Shown: piece after piece, positions 7,263 to 14,424 of the stretch
Layout of the letters: every line of letters begins with the position of its first letter
Numbering within the stretch: position 1 is the stretch's first letter
Assembly (NCBI GenBank): GCA_045123075.1
Contig: JBGVIJ010000058.1
Span: 1 to 17,434, forward strand
Direction: 5' to 3'
DNA length: 17,434 bases
From: JAHHUH01 sp045123075
Lineage (GTDB): Bacteria; Bacillota; Negativicutes; Acidaminococcales; Acidaminococcaceae
The notes under the pieces: model-generated
The model's database searches: none
What the model was told of the DNA's origin: nothing
What the model saw: the letters and a program-made list of their open reading frames with translations, nothing else
Program-made: the position numbers and the translations under genes

Positions 7263-7384
7263 TTTCGGATTGGACTTATCCGAAACAATGGTGAGAGTGT
7301 TCCGTCAAAGACGGTATATGGCAAAGCTCACGCTTCGTCAACAAATTCATAAATTGCCCGCCCATAGAAATCCCTTCTATGGGC
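7263..7384 (-). other. Structured spacer between the CoA-transferase and mutase genes
   Basis: Three inverted repeats. TTTCGGAT / ATCCGAAA (7263-7270 with 7278-7285, 7-nt loop). GTGAG / CTCAC (7291-7295 with 7327-7331) enclosing CCGTC-AAA-GACGG (7302-7314). GCCCATAGAA / TTCTATGGGC (7360-7369 with 7375-7384, 5-nt loop). None has a following U-tract. I find no cobalamin riboswitch core motif although a B12 enzyme follows. A weak promoter-like pair, TTGTTA-17-TAAACT, overlaps the hairpin further upstream. Confidence 0.5.
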
Positions 7385-7411
7385 AAGGCACATTTTATAG
7401 TTTAACCTATT

Positions 7412-7438
7412 TTCAAAAACTTAACAAGAGTTTTTGAA
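7412..7438 (-). terminator. AT-rich hairpin abutting the CoA-transferase stop codon, possible leaky terminator
   Basis: Perfect 10-bp inverted repeat TTCAAAAACT / AGTTTTTGAA with a 7-nt loop, beginning at the base after the TAA stop (7439-7441). The 3' arm holds five Ts, which gives a terminator-like look, but the stem is weak. Partial termination would lower mutase expression relative to the CoA-transferase. Confidence 0.4.
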
Positions 7439-8953
7439 TTATTTTTCCATGGTGCCGGTAGCAACGAAACGGTTGTGGAAATCGAATGCTTCGGTCAGGA
7501 TGTGCGGAGTTTGGCTGTTGCCGCAAGCTTCGCATGCACGGTTGAAGTAATCCAACAACATCGGTTGATATTTCGGGTTAGCAATTTTGTCAATGATAAC
7601 CAGAGCGCGTTCTTTCGGGCAGAGACCGCGGAGGTCAGCTACGCCACGTTCGGAAACGATGATATCAACGTCATGTTCAGTGTGGTCGATATGGCTGCAG
7701 AACGGAACTACGGAAGAGATAGCGCCGCCTTTTGCCAAGGAGGTGGTGAAGAATACGGTCAAGAAGCCGTTACGAGCATAGTCGCCGGAACCGCCGATAC
7801 CATTCATGATTTTGGTGCCGCAGATGTGAGTGGAGTTAACGTTACCATAGATGTCAACTTCGATAGCGGTGTTCATAGCGATAACGCCGATACGACGAGC
7901 AACTTCCGGGCTGTTAGCAACTTCTTGCGGACGGAGAATGATGTATTTTTTATATTCTTCAACGTTTTTGTAGAATTTTTCGAGGCATTCCGGAGACGGG
8001 GACAATGCAGTACCGGAGCAAACGCGGAGTTTGCCAGCGTCGATCAAGTCGAACATACCGTCTTGGATAACTTCGGTGTAAACGGTGAGGTCTTCGAAGT
8101 CGGAGTTAACGAGACCATTGATAACTGCGTTAGCAACGGAACCTACGCCAGATTGCAACGGCAACAAGTTTTTCGGCAAGCGGCCAGCAGCAACTTCAGC
8201 TTTGAAGAATTCTACCAAGTTTTTGCCCATTGCTTGAGCGTCTTCGTCGATAGCGCCGAGCGGACGAACTTTATCGGTGATGTCGCAAGCTACTACAGCA
8301 ACGAGTTTTTCAAGTTCGCAGGGGATGTACGGGGTGCCGATGATAGTACCGGAGTCAACTACCGGGATGGGTTGACGGCACGGAGGATCCAGGGGAACAT
8401 AGGAGTCATGCATGCCTTCGAGAGCTACCGGTTGGGTTACGTTAACTTCTACGATAACTTGTTTAGCAGATTGAACGAAGGAGGAGCTGTTACCCATGGA
8501 AGTGGTCGGGATCAAGCCTACTTTGCCTTCGCCGAGGTCGATGATTTTGCAAACTTCTACGATTGCAACGTCAACGTCGCGACGGTTTTCATAGAAACCA
8601 TAACGGGACATTTGAGCTACATGGCTCAAGTGCAAGTCGGTGTATTTTACTTTACCGCAGTTGATAGCTTTACGCATATCGTTGTTGGTTTGGTAGGGCA
8701 AACGACGGTTAACTACGTCAACCAGTGCGGAGTCCATTTCGGGACCTACGGATGCGCCAGTCCAGAGGTTAATTTTGAAAGGAGCGGTTTTAGCTCTTTC
8801 AGCGAGAGCCAGAGGAACAGCTTTCGGGTAACCGGACGGGGTAAAACCAGAGGTACCTACGTTGTAACCATCTTGTACGAATTCTGCAGCAGCTTCAGCG
8901 GACATAACTTTGCCAGCTACTACGTCACAAATGCGATCTTTAATGTCGATCAT
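7439..8953 (-). CDS. Succinate/propionate CoA-transferase (acetyl-CoA hydrolase/transferase family)
   Basis: Class I CoA-transferase (504 aa) of the Cat1/AarC/ScpC family. Here it most likely moves CoA from propionyl-CoA to succinate, closing the cycle started by the decarboxylase without ATP cost. The catalytic glutamate is Glu294 in VYTEVIQDG, the same position as Glu294 of Acetobacter aceti AarC. QSGVGSVANAV (268-277) and IGGSGDYARNGF are the family's glycine-rich CoA and oxyanion segments. Length is normal. ATG at 8953 follows AAGGAGG. It is the promoter-proximal gene of the operon. Acetyl-CoA or butyryl-CoA as donor cannot be excluded from sequence; the neighbours point to propionyl-CoA. 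Confidence 0.93.
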   Translation of the reverse strand: MIDIKDRICDVVAGKVMSAEAAAEFVQDGYNVGTSGFTPSGYPKAVPLALAERAKTAPFKINLWTGASVGPEMDSALVDVVNRRLPYQTNNDMRKAINCGKVKYTDLHLSHVAQMSRYGFYENRRDVDVAIVEVCKIIDLGEGKVGLIPTTSMGNSSSFVQSAKQVIVEVNVTQPVALEGMHDSYVPLDPPCRQPIPVVDSGTIIGTPYIPCELEKLVAVVACDITDKVRPLGAIDEDAQAMGKNLVEFFKAEVAAGRLPKNLLPLQSGVGSVANAVINGLVNSDFEDLTVYTEVIQDGMFDLIDAGKLRVCSGTALSPSPECLEKFYKNVEEYKKYIILRPQEVANSPEVARRIGVIAMNTAIEVDIYGNVNSTHICGTKIMNGIGGSGDYARNGFLTVFFTTSLAKGGAISSVVPFCSHIDHTEHDVDIIVSERGVADLRGLCPKERALVIIDKIANPKYQPMLLDYFNRACEACGNSQTPHILTEAFDFHNRFVATGTMEK

Positions 8954-9176
8954 TTTTTCTTCCTCCTTATTTTAGGACATTATGTTTATTAAGGTTTCCC
9001 TTATATAAAACCTATCTGCAGTCTGCTAAAAGCAGCCCTACACATAAGACTTTACCGTTTTAAAAGTGTTTCCAAAAATTTTGCAGACATTTCACAGTCT
9101 TCAATACTCGTATTCGACACACACAAAAAAACTCCTGCTAAAAAACACGAGATTTTTGGATATTATTCTACTGACT
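8954..9176 (-). promoter_or_regulatory. Leader of the propionate operon
   Basis: Untranslated stretch between the predicted start of the proximal promoter and the CoA-transferase gene. I see no gene in it. It contains CTGCT-AAA-AGCAG (9023-9035) and TAAGG / CCTTA around a 4-nt loop (8990-9003; GAAA loop on the minus strand), the latter about 20 nt before the ribosome site. There is also a U7 run near 9125. No known riboswitch class is recognisable to me. Confidence 0.45.
9103..9114. promoter_or_regulatory. Short palindrome in the leader, possible operator
   Basis: AATAC-TC-GTATT, 5-bp arms around 2 bases, about 65 bp downstream of the predicted start from the proximal promoter. The arms are too close for a good RNA hairpin, so a protein binding site is the likelier use. 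Chance is also possible at this length. Confidence 0.25.
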
Positions 9177-9182
9177 GATACA

Positions 9183-9191
9183 ATTATAACA
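9183..9191 (-). promoter_or_regulatory. Proximal promoter of the propionate operon (extended -10)
   Basis: Minus strand reads TGTTATAAT: a perfect TATAAT -10 box (9183-9188) with the TG of an extended -10 element. There is no good -35 box at 17-18 bp, so it probably depends on the extended element or an activator. The predicted start is near 9176. Confidence 0.65.
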
Positions 9192-9277
9192 CATTAAGCA
9201 AATTTCTTCACAGTTTTTTCAAACTTTTCTAGGGAAAATTTTTAATCACCGAGAAAAAATAATGCTGAACGAATAAT

Positions 9278-9306
9278 ATAATACCAAGAAAATTGTAACA
9301 TTGCAA
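9278..9306 (-). promoter_or_regulatory. Distal promoter of the propionate operon
   Basis: TTGCAA (9301-9306), 17-bp spacer, TATTAT (9278-9283), with TG one base before the -10 box. The predicted start is near 9271, about 318 nt before the CoA-transferase ATG. It lies just past the terminator of the hydrogenase unit, which separates the two transcripts. Confidence 0.7.
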
Positions 9307-9328
9307 GTTTGTTGTTTACACTTTCTTC

Positions 9329-9367
9329 AAAAAATCCCCCTCTCATTTGTATTTGAGAGGGGGATTT
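9329..9367 (-). terminator. Intrinsic terminator of the hydrogenase operon
   Basis: Perfect 14-bp stem (9332-9345 with 9354-9367), with CCCCCTCTC in one arm and an 8-nt loop. On the minus strand a run of six U residues overlaps the end of the stem and continues past it. It lies about 20 bp after the hydA stop codon. Strong and canonical. Confidence 0.92.
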
Positions 9368-9387
9368 ATATTATTCATTTAATACAA

Positions 9388-11112
9388 TTAACGTTTTTGC
9401 TCAGAATAGTGCGTATGCAAGAGACTATGCGCCTTTTCTCCAAGAGGTTTTCTGAGCCAAGTATCATAAAGGACTTTAATTTCAGGATTTTCGTGCGATT
9501 TTCGTAATTCGTTTGCTCTATCGCATTCAAAGAGAGCTTCACGACGTTTTTGTCTGATTTCTGCGTTGACGGGAACAGGTTGACCGCCACCACCTATGCA
9601 ACCACCAGGACAAGCCATTACTTCGATGAAGTGATAATCAGCAGTACCTTCCTTAATTCTGTCCAACATCTTTTTAGCAGAAGCCAAAGTATGCACAACA
9701 GCAATCTTCACTTCGGTGTCCCCTACTTTAATTACAGCATCACGAGTTTGTTCCATGCCACGTACGTCATTATATTCTACGTTAGCAATTTCTTCGCCCA
9801 AAACAACTTCTGCCACAGTACGCAACGCTGCTTCCATTACGCCACCGGTAGTGCCGAAAATAACTGCCGCACCGGTACCAGCACCTAAAGGAGAATCGTA
9901 GTTTTCTTCAGGCAAATTAGCAAAATCAATACCTGCTTCACGAATCATACGACCAAGTTCACGGGTAGTGATTACGACGTCTACATCACGGTAGCCGCTT
10001 GCGCACATTTCTTCACGAGCCGCTTCTGCTTTCTTAGCAGTGCAAGGCATTACGGAAACGCAAACAATTTTCGCAGGGTCAATACCGGCTTTTTCAGCGT
10101 AGTAAGTTTTAGCGATGGCGCCAAACATTTGTTGCGGAGATTTTGCAGTGGAAAGGTGCGGTAATAATTCAGGATATTTCAACTCAATCATATTAACCCA
10201 TCCAGGACTACAGGAAGTAATCATAGGCAGAACGCCGCCATTTTGCAAACGGTTCAGGAATTCGTGCCCTTCTTCCATAATTGTCAGGTCTGCAGAGAAA
10301 TTGGTATCGAATACTTTGTCGAAACCCAAACGACGCAACGCAGCAACCATTTTACCAGTTACAACACTGCCCGCAGGAATTCCAAGTTCTTCACCAAGCG
10401 CAACACGTACAGCAGGAGCAGTTTGTACCAATACAACCTTTTCAGAATCGTTGATTGCTGCCCATACTTTATCAGTATCATCTTTTTCTACAATAGCACC
10501 GGTAGGACAAACGCTTGCGCATTGACCACAGTAAGTGCAAACTGCATCTTTTAAATCGCTTTCAAAAGCAGTGGAAACGATGGTATCAAAACCACGTCTT
10601 GCAAAGCTATATACGCTCATACCTTGTACGTCGCGACAAACACGAATGCAACGACCGCACAAAATACATTTTTCTTGGTCACGTACAATAGACGGATTGC
10701 TGCAATCGATGGTGTGAGTTTTTCTTTCGCCACCTTCAAAGCGAATTTTGCGCATACCTAAATCAGCGGCAATCTTTTGTAATTCGCAGTCACCACTTTT
10801 TTGACAGCTCAAGCAATCTTTCGGATGGTTGGCCAACAAAAGTTCTACTACCATTTTGCGAGCCTCACGAACTTTGTTAGTATTGGTGTTTACTACCATA
10901 CCTTCACTTACAGGATATACGCAGGAAGCAACGAGAGTTCTTGCACCGGAAGCTTCTACCATACAAAGACGGCAAGCACCTTCAGGACGCAGTTCCGGAT
11001 GGTAACACAAAGTAGGAATATGAATTCCTGCTGCTCTCGCCGCTTCTAAAATAGTCGCACCTTGAGGAGCTTGCACTTGCTTACCATTGATAGTTAAATT
11101 TACCATTGTCAT
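9388..11112 (-). CDS. hydA: [FeFe]-hydrogenase catalytic subunit HydA (NAD-linked, multimeric type)
   Basis: Reversibly reduces protons to H2 at the H-cluster; 574 aa, cytoplasmic. Domains in order: 2Fe-2S (Cys36, 47, 50, 64); His-Cys3 4Fe-4S (His96, Cys100, 103, 109); two 4Fe-4S (Cys149, 152, 155, 159 and Cys192, 195, 198, 202); H-cluster domain from about 225. H-cluster motifs are TSCSPGW (299-305), MPCTAKK (355-361) and EVMACPGGCIGGGGQP (497-512). The first motif has Ser302 where the common form has a second Cys. A C-terminal tail with HSLLHTHY follows, as in the multi-subunit enzymes. The start at 11112 has AAGGAGG upstream; a second ATG two codons later is less well spaced. It lies 14 bp after the NuoF-like gene, so it probably works with it on NADH and ferredoxin. 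Maturation genes hydE, hydF and hydG are not in the window. Confidence 0.95.
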   Translation of the reverse strand: MTMVNLTINGKQVQAPQGATILEAARAAGIHIPTLCYHPELRPEGACRLCMVEASGARTLVASCVYPVSEGMVVNTNTNKVREARKMVVELLLANHPKDCLSCQKSGDCELQKIAADLGMRKIRFEGGERKTHTIDCSNPSIVRDQEKCILCGRCIRVCRDVQGMSVYSFARRGFDTIVSTAFESDLKDAVCTYCGQCASVCPTGAIVEKDDTDKVWAAINDSEKVVLVQTAPAVRVALGEELGIPAGSVVTGKMVAALRRLGFDKVFDTNFSADLTIMEEGHEFLNRLQNGGVLPMITSCSPGWVNMIELKYPELLPHLSTAKSPQQMFGAIAKTYYAEKAGIDPAKIVCVSVMPCTAKKAEAAREEMCASGYRDVDVVITTRELGRMIREAGIDFANLPEENYDSPLGAGTGAAVIFGTTGGVMEAALRTVAEVVLGEEIANVEYNDVRGMEQTRDAVIKVGDTEVKIAVVHTLASAKKMLDRIKEGTADYHFIEVMACPGGCIGGGGQPVPVNAEIRQKRREALFECDRANELRKSHENPEIKVLYDTWLRKPLGEKAHSLLHTHYSEQKR

Positions 11113-11126
11113 TTTTAAGCTCCTCC

Positions 11127-12917
11127 TTAACCTTTAGTAATTGCCTTAAAGGGACACGCACCCATGCACGCACCGCATTTAATGCACAATGTTTGATCAA
11201 TTTCATGTTTAGCTTTAATTTTGCCGCTAATAGCTTGTACCGGACAATTACGAGCGCAAAGACCGCAACCACGGCAGGCATCAGTAATAGTATAGTTAGC
11301 AAGTTTTTCGCATACGCCAGCAGGACAACGTTTTTCGTTGATGTGTGCTTCGTATTCGTGACGGAAATATTTCAAAGTACTGAGTACCGGATTAGGAGCA
11401 GTTTGCCCCAATCCGCACAAAGCAGTTTCTTTAATGTTTCTAGCAAGGCTTTCCAAAAGTTCAATGTCGCCTTCCATACCTTGACCTTCAGTAATGCGGG
11501 TAAGGATTTCCAGCATACGCTTGGTACCTTCACGGCAAGGAGTGCATTTACCGCAGGATTCAGATTGAGTGAAGTTCAAGAAGAACTTAGCAACGTCAAC
11601 CATACAGGTGTCTTCGTCCATAACAACCAAGCCACCACTACCCATCATAGCGCCTGCTGCAATCAAAGAATCGTAATCAACGGGCAAATCAAGCATTTCT
11701 TCAGGCAAGCAACCACCGGAAGGACCACCAATTTGTACCGCCTTGAATTTTTTACCATTGGTAATACCGCCGCCAATATCATAAATGATTTCGCGCATGG
11801 TAATACCCATGGGAACTTCTGCCAAACCGGTATTATTAATTTTACCAGTAAGAGCAAATACTTTGGTACCTTTAGAACGTTCAGTACCATATTGACAATA
11901 CCAATCCGCACCGTTAACGATGATTTGAGCAACGTTGGCAAAAGTTTCTACGTTGTTAATGTTAGTCGGTTTACCCCACAAGCCGGAAACTGCCGGGAAA
12001 GGCGGACGGGGACGAGGCATACCACGTTTACCTTCGATGGAAGCCATGAGTGCAGTTTCTTCACCGCAAACAAAAGCACCTGCACCTTCTTTGATGTGCA
12101 GTTTAAAATTGAAACCACTGTCAAAAATATTGTCGCCTAAAAGCCCCATTGCTTCTGCTTGTTCAATAGCAATGCGTAAACGCTTAATAGCCAAGGGATA
12201 TTCTGCACGTACGTAGATGTAACCTTCGTCAGCTCCCATAGCATAACCACAAATAGCCATGCCTTCCAAAATTCTATGGGGGTCGCCTTCAAGAACGCTA
12301 CGGTCCATAAACGCACCGGGGTCACCTTCGTCAGCGTTGCAGATTACATATTTTTTATCGCTTACAGATTTAGCTGCAAATTCCCATTTCATACCGGTCG
12401 GGAAGCCACCGCCCCCACGACCACGCAAGCCGGACTTTTTAACTTCATCGATAACTTCTTGCGGAGTCATGGTAGTTACAGCTTTAGCCAAGGCTTCGTA
12501 ACCACCTACAGCAATGTACTCTTCAATTTGTTCCGGGTTAATAGCACCGCAATTAGCCAAAACAAGACGCTCTTGTTTTTTATAGAAACCAATTTCAGAA
12601 TAGTTGGGTACTTGTTCCAAGCTCATAGGTTCACGATAAAGGAGACGGTCTACAATACGACCTTTATACAAATGAGTTTCAACAATCTCTTTAACATCTT
12701 CTACTTTTACTTTGCAGTAGAAGGTGCCTTCCGGATAAATGATTACCAAAGGACCATTTTCACAAAAGCCGTGGCAACCGGTTTCTACAACCATCACTTC
12801 ATCCTGCAGGCCATAAGCTTCTAAATTTTGAGCGAAGGCAAGCTGAATATCTTTGGAACCCTTAGATTCACAGCCAGTACCGCCACAAACTAAAACGTGT
12901 GCTCTAATATGCTGCAT
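11127..12917 (-). CDS. hydB: Hydrogenase flavin subunit HydB (NuoF-like, NADH-binding)
   Basis: NADH/FMN subunit (596 aa) that passes electrons between NAD(H) and the hydrogenase. In order: thioredoxin-like 2Fe-2S domain (Cys11, 16, 48, 52); NuoF core with GRGGGGFPTG (166-175) for NADH and FMN; SLBB region; 4Fe-4S site CGKCTPC (Cys455, 458, 461) plus Cys501; and a C-terminal pair of 4Fe-4S motifs (Cys548, 551, 554, 558 and Cys578, 581, 584, 588). The extra N- and C-terminal clusters are typical of bifurcating HydABC enzymes and absent from NuoF of complex I. GGAGG precedes the ATG. It lies between a small ferredoxin gene (18 bp) and hydA. Confidence 0.95.
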   Translation of the reverse strand: MQHIRAHVLVCGGTGCESKGSKDIQLAFAQNLEAYGLQDEVMVVETGCHGFCENGPLVIIYPEGTFYCKVKVEDVKEIVETHLYKGRIVDRLLYREPMSLEQVPNYSEIGFYKKQERLVLANCGAINPEQIEEYIAVGGYEALAKAVTTMTPQEVIDEVKKSGLRGRGGGGFPTGMKWEFAAKSVSDKKYVICNADEGDPGAFMDRSVLEGDPHRILEGMAICGYAMGADEGYIYVRAEYPLAIKRLRIAIEQAEAMGLLGDNIFDSGFNFKLHIKEGAGAFVCGEETALMASIEGKRGMPRPRPPFPAVSGLWGKPTNINNVETFANVAQIIVNGADWYCQYGTERSKGTKVFALTGKINNTGLAEVPMGITMREIIYDIGGGITNGKKFKAVQIGGPSGGCLPEEMLDLPVDYDSLIAAGAMMGSGGLVVMDEDTCMVDVAKFFLNFTQSESCGKCTPCREGTKRMLEILTRITEGQGMEGDIELLESLARNIKETALCGLGQTAPNPVLSTLKYFRHEYEAHINEKRCPAGVCEKLANYTITDACRGCGLCARNCPVQAISGKIKAKHEIDQTLCIKCGACMGACPFKAITKG

Positions 12918-12935
12918 AATACTTACCTCCTCAAA

Positions 12936-13304
12936 TTAGTTTTCTTCGATTTTGCCTACAACAAGCTCTTCTACAATACGACCATTAACAACGTGGTCAC
13001 CAATAATTTTTCTTACGTCTTCCGGTTTAACTTTACCGTAGGTAATGCGCGGTTCGCCCGGACGAATAACATCTACCAAAACTTCTTTTTCACACATGCC
13101 GATGCAACCGGTTTGACGAACTTGTACATCCACCAATTTACGTACAGCCAATTCCTCTAAGATTGCGCTCATTACTTCACGAGCACCAGCTGCGATACCA
13201 CAGGTACCCATACCTACAACTACTACAGTGCCTTCGTTTCTGCGCAGTTTAATATCTGCTTTCAATTTTTCGCGTAAAGCTTGTAAATCAGCTAAACTTT
13301 TCAT
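12936..13304 (-). CDS. Small thioredoxin-like [2Fe-2S] ferredoxin-domain protein
   Basis: Protein of 122 aa. A helical N-terminus (about 1-22) is followed by a thioredoxin-like ferredoxin fold. GTCGIAAGA carries Cys35, and TGCIGMC carries Cys67 and Cys71. The usual fold uses four cysteines; here only three are present, since the second of the first pair is missing. The strongly related segment in the N-terminus of the neighbouring NuoF-like subunit keeps all four. The gene overlaps the upstream ATPase gene by ATGA and is 18 bp before hydB, so it is translationally coupled and probably part of or near the hydrogenase complex. Its exact role is not established to my knowledge. Confidence 0.85.
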   Translation of the reverse strand: MKSLADLQALREKLKADIKLRRNEGTVVVVGMGTCGIAAGAREVMSAILEELAVRKLVDVQVRQTGCIGMCEKEVLVDVIRPGEPRITYGKVKPEDVRKIIGDHVVNGRIVEELVVGKIEEN

Positions 13305-13858
13305 TCTATATCCTCCTTACCCTGAACAAGAGCAATTTCCTGTTTTAGATAATCCTCTATCCAGGTATAAACTTCTGGATTGGTAAAATCAGTGGCATCT
13401 CCTAAAACTTCTCTAATTTGGCAAGTATCAAAGACAAAACCCTTATCACCATTTTGATAAGCAAAGACCACATCAAGCCAAGGAGCACCAACTAAAAGTA
13501 TCTTGATACTTTCGGCGATGTTACCCAAGGGAGGCCTATCAATATCATCCTTGTCCAGATACGCCTTGATGATAGTTCCCTCTCCCTCAACGGAATTGAT
13601 ATCAAGATGCCCACCACATTGCTGGCAAACCATATCAATAAAGGGTATCCCCATCCCTACCTTACGAGTTTTACGGGTAGTAACAAAGGGGTCACGCACA
13701 GCTTCCACCATTTCCTTACTCATACCGCTGCCATCATCTGTAATGCTAAAAGTAAAAAATCCCGCTTCATTCTCGTTGATAGTAATATTTACATTATGGG
13801 CGCCTGCTCCAATGGAGTTTTGCGCCAAATCTAAAATATGCAGTGAAAGCTCACGCAT
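13301..13858 (-). CDS. GHKL-family ATPase (histidine-kinase-like) in the hydrogenase operon
   Basis: ATP-binding protein of 185 aa with the Bergerat fold. The N-box is at Asn14 (DLAQNSI), the G1 box is DDGSGM (41-46), the G2 box is GMGIPF (68-73) after a TTRKTRK lid, and GEGT is at 92-95. There is no dimerisation/phospho-acceptor helix, sensor or membrane segment, so it is not a complete two-component kinase. The C-terminal 80 residues are a domain I cannot name. Its ATG is 3 bp after the NuoE-like stop codon and its stop overlaps the ferredoxin start (ATGA). Such ATPases recur in clostridial hydrogenase operons; a regulatory or phosphotransfer role is inferred only. Confidence 0.85.
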   Translation of the reverse strand: MRELSLHILDLAQNSIGAGAHNVNITINENEAGFFTFSITDDGSGMSKEMVEAVRDPFVTTRKTRKVGMGIPFIDMVCQQCGGHLDINSVEGEGTIIKAYLDKDDIDRPPLGNIAESIKILLVGAPWLDVVFAYQNGDKGFVFDTCQIREVLGDATDFTNPEVYTWIEDYLKQEIALVQGKEDIE

Positions 13859-13861
13859 AAA

Positions 13862-14359
13862 TTACTCGTACCTTTGCAAAATTGTAGCAACCTTATCCGG
13901 AGTCAAACGACCATGGGTATCATCGTTGATTTGCATTACAGGTGCCAAACCACATGCACCGATACAAGCAACAGTTTCCAAAGTAAAACGTAAATCGTCA
14001 GTAGTATGACCTGCTTTGATTCCTAATTCTTTTTCCAAGGTTTGCAAAATTAACTTACCACCACGTACATGGCAGGCAGTACCTTGGCACACGCGGATAA
14101 TATTACGACCACGGGGATTGAGGTGAAACAAAGAATAGAAAGTAACTACGCCGTAAATTTCAGAAACAGGAATACCGGTCTTTTCAGCTACGTATTCCAG
14201 CACATCTTTCGGCAAATAGTTATACAAGCTTTGTACCTCTTGCAAAATAGGTATAAGGGAACCTTTTTTGCCTACGTATTTTTCTAAAATAGCATCAACC
14301 TGAACTTTTTCAGGGTTTTCGCAACCACAGCAACTGCACTTTTTGTCAATAAGGCTCAT
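13862..14359 (-). CDS. hydC: Hydrogenase subunit HydC (NuoE-like, 2Fe-2S)
   Basis: Thioredoxin-like 2Fe-2S subunit (165 aa), partner of the NuoF-like flavin subunit in NAD-linked hydrogenases. An N-terminal helical bundle (about 20-80, with the YGVVTFYSLF segment common to NuoE) is followed by cluster ligands Cys91, Cys96 (CQGTAC), Cys132 and Cys136 (CIGAC). It has an additional cysteine-rich start, CSCCGC (8-13), not needed for the NuoE cluster. An AAAGGAGAA site precedes the ATG. It is the first gene after the promoter at 14396-14424. Confidence 0.94.
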   Translation of the reverse strand: MSLIDKKCSCCGCENPEKVQVDAILEKYVGKKGSLIPILQEVQSLYNYLPKDVLEYVAEKTGIPVSEIYGVVTFYSLFHLNPRGRNIIRVCQGTACHVRGGKLILQTLEKELGIKAGHTTDDLRFTLETVACIGACGLAPVMQINDDTHGRLTPDKVATILQRYE

Positions 14360-14395
14360 TTTTATTCTCCTTTACCTTTAGTGTAGATTGTTATT

Positions 14396-14424
14396 AGTAT
14401 AGCATTATTATTTTAAGTATACAA
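14396..14424 (-). promoter_or_regulatory. Promoter of the hydCBA unit
   Basis: TTGTAT (14419-14424), 17-bp spacer and TATACT (14396-14401), with TG one base before the -10 box. The predicted start is near 14389, 30 nt upstream of the hydC ATG. The -35 box lies within an inverted repeat (14417-14455). Confidence 0.75.

Noticed and set aside
7228..7438. Cobalamin riboswitch before the mutase
   Set aside because: The expected conserved core (for example GCCACTG) is not present on the minus strand. Stems exist but do not match the class.
9088..9220. Rex (redox repressor) site near the propionate promoters
   Set aside because: TGTGAA-type half sites occur but no inverted pair with proper spacing is found.
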